A stretch of 64,000 bases of DNA from Globodera rostochiensis. Taxonomy: Eukaryota > Nematoda > Chromadorea > Rhabditida > Heteroderidae. Below, in pieces: positions 55,072 through 64,000 of the stretch (the first letter of the stretch is position 1; each line of letters opens with the position of its first letter). The notes below the pieces were generated by a model. The model was not told where the DNA came from and did not search any database. It saw nothing but the letters and a program-made list of their open reading frames with translations. A program made the position numbers and the translations under genes. The stretch spans positions 372,001 to 436,000 of the forward strand of contig JAEVLN010000002.1 of the NCBI GenBank assembly GCA_018350325.1. Reading direction: 5' to 3'.

Positions 55072-58000
55072 ATGTTTGGACGAGCTGTTTGGCGCCTTAT
55101 TTCTGGCATTCTGTTCTTGTACATAGCGGTTCATTTGGCATTTAATCATTTTGACTTGCGATGGATGCCACCATATCCAGGTCCAAAATTGAAACAATAA
55201 CTTTAAGCTTAACTCTTTTTTTATTCGATCATATTTAATTGAATATTTAACTGGAACATTAGTTTAAATGAAATTTCAATTGATTTATTTATTTTTAAAT
55301 GATTTATTTGTTATTTAATAATTTTTAATAATTGTTTAACATTTGTCAAAATATTATTAAGGAAAGTGTTGATAAAAATAAATGAAAATTTAATAATCCA
55401 TTTAAGATTTATCTTTTGTGACGGATTCACCCAAAAAGAAAAAGCCGGATGGTCCGTTGGTATCGACGGACGGCTTTTTGCGGCCCGACGAGGGCGCAAA
55501 TAAAACTGAAATTTTGCCAAATTCTGGCGTTCAATTTGTCGATGCTGTGCCGGAGCCAAAACTCACACAAAAGCTCAAAATTAGCGACGATTTTTTGAAT
55601 GTAAATAATTTGATTAATTAATTTTAAAAAAACTTTCAAAAAGGTTTTAGGCAAAATAATGATAGTTAAATATTTAAATAAAAAATAATACAAAAATTCG
55701 TTAATATTAGAGAATTTTATTTATTATGTTGATACTTTTTGAAAAATTAAAATATATTTTCTTTAATTTTAAGCATTATCAATTGTTGTAAAAATATTAA
55801 AATATATATTTTTATTCAATTTAAATTAGCGAAACAAAAATTTTAGAAATTCACGAATGTTGCCAAGCGCTTGCACCGCAGCACAACACTTCCGGCCAAC
55901 TTTGTGCTCTTCACAGTGATTAATAACGCATTTGTAAATGTGACAATGAATTTGTTGTGCAATTTGTACGCCTTGCCGCCGCCGCCTCCCGCAAAAAGCA
56001 AAAAATGGCAAAAAAATGTTGGCAATTTGGCGCTGACACGCGCGGTGCTCGTTGTGGCGTTGCACGAACAAAGTTGTGCCGAATTGCGAGCAAAATGGCA
56101 CGAGGTGAGCGAGAGCAGCTGAAGAATATGGCAAATTTAAAATAGCGTTTATTTGTTAGCATCATCGGAGAAAATGCTTAATAAGTTTAATTTTATGTAA
56201 AAATTATTAAGTAAAAAATATTATAAAAATAGATAGGAAAAAAGAATTGAGAATTGTTCTTGAAGATGTTTTTCCATATTAAAACCCACAAGTTGAAATG
56301 CTTTGAGTCGCCACAAAATTTTTCTGAAAAAACTCTAATTCTTTGATATATGCCAAAAAATGTTTTTGTTTATTTTTTAAATTGGTGGAATTCCAGAAAT
56401 TTGATAGAAACCCATAATACCTAATACCACTTTAAATTAATATTTTGGCAATTTTTAGTAATTTTTTTGTTGTTGGTGTTTGTGGTCCATATTTTGGCTG
56501 TTTTTGGTCAACAATTATAAATAGGGCCTGGATTTATATGTTTTTACATATTTTTAATGCTTATATGATCTGAGGAATACAGGCCAAAAATAGTCTTTTC
56601 GCATTGGTTTGAGCTTTGCCATTTTTCGGTGCATATTTTGGCCTAATTATAAATAATCGATTGTTGAAAAATGATTTATCTAGAACCTTTTTAATGGGTT
56701 AAAAAATTTATGAAAACAAAACGACAGGTGGTAAAAATCAGGCGTGTGCACGGACATCCGGATATTCGCGGATATATCCGGATACGGACGGATAACGGAT
56801 ATGAAAAATCCACTTATCCGGATATACCTATCCGCTGTATATCTGCGGATATCCGGATATGGGATTTTGGAAGGTCACGGATACGGACGGATAACGGATA
56901 TGAGATTTCGAGGACGGACGGATACGGATACAAAAATTCGTATCCGTGCACACCCCTGGTAAAAATATTCAAATTGATTTTGACTAGTACGATTAAATGC
57001 AAAATCTATTAGACAAATTTAAGTGCAACAATTTTGAATTTCCCAATTTTTGGTGTCTTGTTTGGCACTGATAAGTCGTGGAAAAAATGCCAAAATGGAC
57101 AAGGACGAGCAAAATGCATATAATGAGCCGATGAAGCCAAACAGTCCACGCCATAAGCAACTGATGAAAGTGCGAGCAAATCTGATGGCTGTCCTATCTG
57201 AAGTAATTAAGCAATTAATTGGTTTCTTTTTTTGTGTAAATTAGAACAATCCCCGTTTTCTGTGGGACGGGGTTAGAGAATATCGGAGAAAGCTGCGCAT
57301 CCAATCATGGCAGGACCAGATCATGTGATCTAATGCAAAAATCAATTCTGTGATCAGATCTCAAACAGTGACTGGATTAGAGTTGAACAAAATAATAAGT
57401 TTAATTGGTGGTTGCTTTTCATGCATGATCAGAACCTTGATTCACCCGGGGATATGATCAGGATTATCATTCGAATCCAAAAATTGATTTTCACCTGGAT
57501 TCGTATATATATTCTGATTGGATCATGATAATTTGTAACTTTCTTCAACAAATTATGTTAGAAAAAAGAATGGGATTTTAAAAACTGGGGTAATAGTCTT
57601 TCCCTAATTTAGTTTTTATACCATAAAATTGATTATAATCATCAAATAATTTAAGACTAAAATTCCGTTCGTTATGTTCGAAAGCGATGCAATTTGGCTA
57701 CAGAATCCAATGGAGTTTTTTGCAAAACAACAAACTGTGCTCGATGATGCAAATGTTGTTTTGTCACTCAATTCAATAAAAGGTATTTTTGTTTTATTAA
57801 ATTTTGGCATTGCTTAAAACTTAAAAAAGGTTTCAAAAAAATGCAAGAAAAAAAGAAGAAAAGTTAGGCATTTATAAATTCAAAATCAATTAAAGGCCGA
57901 CAACGCCTTGCTGCCAATTTGATCATCGCTTTTGCTAACAACGGCACGCGCCGCCTATTGCAGGAATTGCGAAGGCAATTGAATCACGATGAAAATTTGC

Positions 58001-58657
58001 TTGATCAAGTAAAGTTTTTAGAAAAAAAGTATAAGTTTTGTCAAATAAAATAAATGATATTCAACTTTCTTGAAAATTTCAATTTTTTAATTCTTTAAAT
58101 AAAAAAATTCGATTAAATGTTTGTTTTAAATTTTATGATTAAAAAATATTTACCTAAACTGAATTTTTTCACAAAATTTTGCTGATCGTTACCATTGTTT
58201 TAGGAAGTGATCATGAATCAGTTGTGCCATTCTCAGTTTGGTGGCGTTTTGTGCCGACAATTTTCTTTATTCGATATTTCGGATGGCATTTGGCTTCGGC
58301 TGAGCGACGGCGAACGATTAGCACGGCGATGGCCCATGATTGTGCACAACAATTTTTATACGCAAATTGAGGACAAAATGGCGCGGTGAATTTTTTTAAT
58401 TTAATTATGGAAAATTCACTAATTTAAAAAAAAATTTGAAAGAAATTTTGAAAATGTCAAAAAAGTAAATTTATCATTAATTTAAACCTTTCTTTTTTGT
58501 TTAAAATTTAATTAAAAATTAGATAAAAATAATTCATTTTCCTTTTAGACAAGCAATTAACGGCTTTTGGTTTTTGTCGCCTAAAAATTCTTGCAATTTG
58601 TCGAAGGCACAACGAATTTTAGAAAAATATAATAAAATTAAAAAAAGTGGAGAATGA
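55072..58657 (+). CDS. Type II membrane nucleotide-sugar transferase (Nucleotid_trans, PF03407-like)
   Basis: Exons 55072-55180, 55407-55600, 55847-56104, about 57076-57202, 57656-57782, 57896-58008, 58204-58385 and 58549-58657. A short cytoplasmic start and one TM anchor (LISGILFLYIAVHLAF) give type II Golgi topology. The catalytic part has FVLFTVINNAFVNVTMNLLC, VLVVALHEQSC, then MFESDAIWLQNPMEFF, the acidic-x-D sugar-nucleotide/metal motif of this family, then a Gln/Arg-rich helix and HNNFYTQ. The likely role is glycan extension in the secretory pathway. The junction of exons 3 and 4 is unresolved: exon 3 ends in phase 0 and the only nearby acceptor (AG at 57074-57075) needs phase 2, so an exon may be missing in the MITE-bearing intron. 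Confidence 0.8.
56522..56645. mobile_element. 124-bp hAT-like MITE in glycosyltransferase intron 3
   Basis: Exact 8-bp TSD attataaa (56514-56521 and 56646-56653). Left end TAGGGCCTGGATTTATATG matches the TAGGGC family (5636, 27051); right end (complement) TAGGCCAAAATATGCACC is diverged. Confidence 0.8.
56739..56958. mobile_element. 220-bp hAT-like MITE made of ATCCGGATA repeats
   Basis: Ends CAGGCGTGTGCACGGA and (complement) CAGGGGTGTGCACGGA, with an exact 8-bp TSD gtaaaaat (56731-56738 and 56959-56966). The interior is a dense tatccgga/cggata array. Confidence 0.95.
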
Positions 58658-58923
58658 TCATTTTATATATACCTAGTTGATATATTGGCATAAAATTGTA
58701 ATGTGCTTCGGCTAATTAAATTAAATTATTTTCATTTTCTTAGAAATGTAAAATTTTAATTAGTATACTCTCAAATAAATTTATTTGTTTTCTAACTAAT
58801 GCCAATAAAACTGAAATCGTTCGATAAATAAATTTAACATAAATTTTTAACGCCAAAAAATAATTATTTGTAACATTTAAAGATTTATTTTGTAAATTTT
58901 TATAAGCAGCCGCCCTTAATTAG

Positions 58924-60515
58924 TAGGGCTGCTCGAGATTCTCGGTCTCGGTTCTCGAGTCGAGAAATTTCTCGGTTTTTTTGGGTCTCGGTCTCGGTTC
59001 TCGGTCTCGGGTTTTTAGTCTCGGAAAACGAGACTTTTTTGCACTGGTAAAGATTGCCTTTTTCTAATCATTTCATCCTTTGAAGCCAAACTCAAAATTA
59101 GTGTGAGGTCATTTCGCCAATACAATTTAAAATTTAAATGTAAACAAAATTCGTACTTTTAATTTATTTTTTTTCTCACTATTTTATGCTATATATTTTT
59201 TAAATAGAATGGATATTGAAATGGCTTTATCAAATGATATTGAAAATGAAACTGAGGAGCAATATGACGAAGTATTCTTGGACGAAACGGAGAACAACAA
59301 CCCCAAACTTGATTTATGTGAACCGGCGACATCGTTGTTGCGCTATTTTCAGTTCCAGAAAGGTGATGCGAAAACAAAGTGCCGAATGTGCGGAAGACAA
59401 ATCGCAAGAAAAGACGGAAATACGAGTGGAATGGTCCGGCATTTGAAGCTTCACTCAAAGTTCATTTTATCAATTATTCCAAAATTTAAGTAATTTATAG
59501 GACCTACAAAGATTTTTGCGCCGCAAAGGCATCAAAGACTGTTCAAAAAAAGAAGACAAGTTCAGAGGAGTCATCATCACAAAAATCGATGAAACAAATG
59601 AACTTGGATTTTCGAGCGCATGAAAAATGGCCGACTACCCACCAAAAGTCGCAAAAGATAGACGACTTAATTTTGCGCTTTATCTGTTTATCTGCTGAAC
59701 CGATTCAATTAACGGAAAAGAATGGCTTTTCTGAGATTTTTGATGAAATTTGTCCAAGGTAATTTAATAATTTAATATTTAGAAAACGCCACATTTTAGT
59801 TATCGTCTTAAATCGCGAGAATTTATGACAAAATTGCTTGAAGAGAAGTATTCCGAAAAATTTGAGCTGTTAAAGAAAACAATCGATGCTGCGCCTTTTA
59901 TCAGCTTTACGACAGACTTATGGACAAATAAAAAGAAAAAGAAGAATTTTTTGAGGTACTTTTTTAAGCCGAACCTGATCTTCAAATTTTACTTAGTTAA
60001 TTAAGTTTGACTGCCCATTACATCGATGAAGGTTTTGAACGAAAATGGAAGGTTCTAAGCACTGAACCAATGAATGAGGCGCACACCGGACAAAACATTC
60101 GACAATGTATCTCAGAAATTTTGAAACAATTTGAAATTGATCTCAATCGAGTTCATGTTATTTTACGGGATGCAGCTTCCTCGATGATTAGCGCAACCGA
60201 TGAATTGAATGTTGAAAACTTTGATTGCTTTTGCCATAAACTTTTTTTACATTTCAATTTTGATGGATAATATTTTAATGTAAAATATTTTGTGTGGTTA
60301 TAAAAACAAATTCTTTTAGTGAATTGAAAAAAAAAAATTAGAAATTTCTCGGTTCTCGGTTCCCGAGTCGAGAAATTTCTCGGTTTTTTTGGGTCTCGTT
60401 CTCGGTCTCGAGTCTCGGGGTCATTTCTCGGTCTCGGTCTCGGTTCTCGGTGTCATTTCTCGGTCTCGGTCTCGGTTCTCGATTCTCGGTAAATTTCAAT
60501 TCCCGAGCAGCCCTA
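58924..60515. mobile_element. 1.59-kb hAT transposon, internally deleted
   Basis: Ends TAGGGCTGCTCG (58924-58935; complement at 60504-60515) with an exact 8-bp TSD ttaattag (58916-58923 and 60516-60523). Both subterminal regions carry many tctcggtctcggttctcgg units (58940-59040 and 60340-60490). The interior encodes a BED-finger transposase that ends before the third catalytic residue. Confidence 0.95.
59209..60270 (+). CDS. hAT transposase, C-terminally truncated, BED zinc finger
   Basis: Exons 59209-59459, 59501-59758, 59800-59955 and 60006-60270 join in phase to 309 residues. Order: acidic start; BED finger CRMCGRQIARKDGNTSGMVR followed by HLKLH (C-x2-C, H-x3-H ligands); linker QMNLDF...QKIDDLILRFI; PSYRLKSREF; TTDLWTNKK (first catalytic Asp); LTAHYIDEGFERKW; HTGQNI; ILRDAASSM (second Asp); CFCHKL. 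It then stops, without the third catalytic Glu region and the C-terminal hAT dimerisation domain. Intact hAT transposases are usually about 600 residues or more. It keeps DNA-binding capacity, so if expressed it could bind its ends without cutting. The first donor (GTTCAT) is weak. Confidence 0.85.
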
Positions 60516-60523
60516 TTAATTAG

Positions 60524-61737
60524 CACGTAACAAATCCATTAAATTTTTCTAGCTAAATGCACCCGTATATTTGTTTTTTTGTATTTTACTACGCACGAAT
60601 AACGAAATTGATATTCATTCATTCAGTCATTAAATAAAATGAAAAAAAAAACTTTTTTATGAATTATAAAAGTACAGAAGACTAAAAACGCTATTTGTTA
60701 TTCCTAATCCATTTTTTAAATTTTTTTTGTTCGAATTTGGGTTCGATATTCAAAATCCGACAAAAGGTTTTGAATTACATCCAACCATCTATTTTGTACA
60801 AGTGGCAAAAGTAAATGGCACTTTTTCTATTGAAAAACATTGTTAACATTTTGTTTTAATGATGGGCTTCTTCTAATTTTTGCTTTAATTAACACCTTTT
60901 TGAAGGTGATCGCACATTTTGTCAACTAAGAAAACTGCAAACTTCCACTAAGTGAATAAAACTCTTTAGCAGTTTTTTGTAGAATTAACCAATTAACCAC
61001 CAAATTATCTCAGAACAATGTTTAGCATTTTTATCATTTATTCAAAAAACTTTTTATACCGGCGAGAAAAAAATCCTCAAAACCGGTTTGGTTGAAAAAG
61101 CCCAAAACGGTATTAAACCGGTTTGGAGTGAAGATAGCTGCGCGACACCAGCGATCTAATTGTAGACAAGCTAATTCTGCGTCGAATACAAAAAACCGTT
61201 TCCGGATTTGACAACTTTTCGTCGTTTTATGAAATTTTTAATGCCCATTTTTTGACAAATTTACTGAAGAAAATGACCGAAAAGTATGAACAGTCAAAAA
61301 AAGAAGCAAAATTTCAAGGATTTTTTAAAAAAATTGAAGAGTTGACGAATCCGAAAGCGGTTTTTTCAAAATTAGCTTGTCTACAATTTAATCAAAAAGA
61401 TAATTTTTTTATGCATTAACCTAATAATATAAAACATTTAACATATTTAAGTGAATTAAACAATTTACAATCAATTAACGTTTAAACAAAACACCTGCTT
61501 TTCCGTTTAGATAATCGCTTTCATCTGCCATTTTTGACTTTTTCGTCATTGTAAAATGTTTGGCATTATTAATTGATTCCGTGAAATATATTTAAAAAAG
61601 TCTTGGTTTCATTTATTTATTAATTTTAAATCTAGGTATATTAAGCTTCTCATTCATTCTGAACAAATTCTTTATTCTTAAATAAAATATAATTTTGTCA
61701 TTTTCTAATTAAAATTTAGCTATTTTTTACACTCAAA
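60524..61737. other. Spacer with MITE and aaaccggt repeats
   Basis: An aaaccggtttgg relic (61060-61130) and the inverted-repeat element at 61159-61387. No gene recognised. Confidence 0.45.
61159..61387. mobile_element. 229-bp inverted-repeat MITE, superfamily uncertain
   Basis: Perfect 18-bp ends ATTGTAGACAAGCTAATT (61159-61176) and complement (61370-61387). Similarity continues inward for about 30 bp (aaaaaaccg, tccggattcg), with a 10-13 bp insertion in the left arm. TSD not resolved. Confidence 0.75.
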
Positions 61738-63766
61738 ATGAACAATTCCAATAAAATTGAAACTGCCCAATTCGAAACAACGATTTTGTTCACAATGTCC
61801 GGCATTGAATTGTTGCTGAGTTTGATCGAACTGCCCACTTCCGCCCTAAACATCTATCTGATCAGCCGGACATCGCTAATTCATATGAACTTGAAGTTCA
61901 TTTTGCTCTATCAAAGCGCATGGATTTTTTTTGTCTGATTTTTAAATTAATAATTTATTTTATTTTAATTAATTAACAAAAAGTAACTAACTCAGACACC
62001 CTCAATTATTGAATCAAAATTATTTGTATTTAAAATTGTTACATTTAGAATTTATTAAAAATATGTGTTTGATTTAGTGTTCGGCAAATGGGGTTTTTTG
62101 GTATTATTTATTGCACATTAAACAATTTTTTTTTTTGCATTTTATTTAATTAAACATTAAAATATTAACTGTAATATAAAATGATTAAAAACAATTGTAA
62201 CATTTTTTTTTCAATTTTTAGCGCGGCATTGGCCGATTTGTCATTTGTTTGCTGAAATTTTTTACGGCCGATGCGCTGAGCAGTGAACAGTTTCAGCCGA
62301 TGAGATTTGTTTACCAGCTGAGCGCTTACAATCGCAATTTTGTCGCCCACATTTTGATCATTGAACGAATTATGGCCACATTTTTGCGCAAAAATTATGA
62401 ACGCACCGCGGGATGGTTCTTTTCGATCGGTTGGATCACAATTGTGGTAAGAATGGCATTGGCACTTTTCAGATAGGTAAACTAATGCCCGGCGGGATTG
62501 GGAGAGTCCCGATCCCGGTTCTTTGGTGCGACCGGCATTACCAAAATGGTATTTGTGTGAAGCCTTATATTCGAATGGCATTTGTCTTGGCATTTTGTCA
62601 TTTTGAGTTAATTGACGTTTTGCTTTTGTCGAATATATTTAATTAAAAGTATATATATTTATATTATAGTTTTTCATCTCATTGTACGATACGGTAACGA
62701 CAAGTGCCGAAAATACGTCAATCTTTGGCCTAATTACAACATTGGCACTGCTGATTTTGGGCGCAATCGAACTTTTTGTAATTTAATTTTATCAAAAAAA
62801 TATTTATTTATTTTAAATTTATCAGATTTTTATTTGGCTATGGCGCTTCAATAAGAAGGCGTATAAGAAAAGTTTGGCAAAAGAAAATTTGCACTGTCTC
62901 ACGGAGCGATATCAAGTAAAAAAAACTTTAGCTATTTATAAAATCTTTAAATAATTTTATTTTTATTGAACTATTTTAATACTACATAAATCAACATTAT
63001 AATTTAATAATTACACACAAAAATTTGTAATAAAAAATTGTTTTTTTTTATTAGATCTCTGAAAATATTCGAATTGGCAAACAGCTGCTGCCGACAGTGA
63101 TTTTGCAACTTTTGAACGTGGCATTCACTTCCGCTTATTTGTCAGTGACAAATTTTGACATTGAATTTTACCCAAACATTTGTTTGATGGTCGTTGTCAC
63201 CATGACAACACTTTTTGGACTGCTCATTGAAGTCACAATGATTACGTAACTTATTTTGTTTTATTTAATTTAACAATTTAAATAGTAAAAAAATGTTGGT
63301 GCATTTTTTTAATACAATTTTCACTAATTAAATAAATTTGAATATTTATAATATAATAAAATACTTTTTTCTCCACTCTTTCAGTAATACTTTAAATTAT
63401 TATTTTTTAATTACAAAATCTTATTATCAATTTTTTTAAACTTTTCTTTGATCATAGATAAATTGGGATTTTAAGCATTTAGTAATTAATTATTTATTTT
63501 ATTTTAGGCACCATCCGTTTCTAAGCAGAAATTTGCACCAAATTTTACGTAATTTTGCTGCTAAACTCGGTTTTCATACTGTTCAAGTGCATGCTGCACA
63601 AAATTATGGAGCAACCCCAGCAGAAGTTGGAGACGTTCGGCAGGGCATCGCCATGCTGGACATTATAAATGGACAAATTTTGACACAAAACGGGGACCAT
63701 TTTGCGATGCTTAAAGATGCGTGGGAGGGGTCGGCAAGTGACACAAAAAATAAAAAACATTATTAA
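61738..63766 (+). CDS. Serpentine chemoreceptor, Sra superfamily (Sre/Srab-like)
   Basis: Exons 61738-61932, 62222-62446, 62670-62777, 62826-62915, 63055-63245 and 63508-63766 join in phase to 355 residues. After TM3 it reads ILIIERIMATFLRKNYER, matching the E-R-x(n)-Y-E pattern of Sre/Srab receptors. Intracellular loop 3 has LTERYQ followed across an intron by ISENIRIGKQLLP, the R-Y-Q-x-x-E-N signature. TM7 is followed by THHPFLSRN and a long polar tail. About seven hydrophobic segments are present, consistent with a full GPCR. Likely chemosensory; ligand unknown. N-glycosylation sites occur at the N-terminus (NNSNK). Confidence 0.85.
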
Positions 63767-64000
63767 AAATACTTACATTTTGTCACGTTTCACAACAGAT
63801 TCATTAGTTTCCAATGACTATTATGAATGTTAATAATTGCAAAAATTCCCATAAATATTAATAAATTTTGGGCGATTTAGAGTTAAAAAGATAGCTAATA
63901 CTAAAACATTGGTTAAAGACTCTCGAAGTCTGATGATTAATTTAGGTGAAGTCTTGGCATTTTAGTAACCGCTGACCTCCTCCAACTTGTGCGCAACAAA
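63767..64000. other. 3' flank of the GPCR gene
   Basis: AT-rich, nothing recognised before the window ends. Confidence 0.4.

Overview
The window looks like nuclear DNA of a nematode. It is AT-rich, and its genes are split into short exons with mostly small introns. The gene content is a nematode cuticle collagen, serpentine chemoreceptor-type GPCRs (one with RYQ/ENIR hallmarks of the Sra superfamily, one Srt-like relic), a GH18 chitinase with a chitin-binding tail, and a gana-1-like GH27 glycosidase. Some repeats carry degenerate TTAGGC units, the nematode telomere motif. The species cannot be fixed from sequence alone; a plant-parasitic tylenchid is possible but unproven. All gene models below were assembled by hand from splice signals, codon phase and family motifs.

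Layout, left to right. A four-exon RING-H2 membrane E3 ligase (111-2128); a 14-unit minisatellite (3555-4858); several MITEs; a ten-exon SLC18B1-like MFS transporter (8137-11322). Next comes the left arm of a large inverted duplication (about 11637-17780), which carries the truncated tail of an alpha-galactosidase, two SSAT-like GNAT acetyltransferases and GC-rich repeats. The roughly 24-kb core between the arms holds a 16-exon chitinase on the minus strand (20847-26820), a GC-rich stretch, an Srt-like receptor relic, two small secreted-protein genes (31339-32364 and 34618-35172), a GPCR (36353-38432) and a cuticle collagen (39501-41593). The right arm (about 41795-49933, inverted) carries two unassigned ORFs, second copies of both GNAT genes and the 3' end of the intact GH27 gene (49836-53261). 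The last part holds an orphan terminal exon, a Golgi-type nucleotide-sugar transferase (55072-58657), a hAT element with a truncated transposase (58924-60515) and a second GPCR (61738-63766).

The most striking property is transposon colonisation. I found 17 elements with terminal inverted repeats flanked by 8-bp target-site duplications, the hallmark of hAT transposons (14 clear-cut, one with a single TSD mismatch, two with an imperfect end). Eleven of them sit inside introns. One (14018-14809) can be compared directly with its empty site in the other arm of the inverted duplication, and one (14202-14440) is nested inside it. The only transposase seen is itself a deletion derivative that keeps the BED finger and the first two catalytic aspartates but lacks the C-terminal third.

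Many long G or C runs interrupt the AT-rich background. No rRNA, CRISPR array or prokaryotic operon structure is present.
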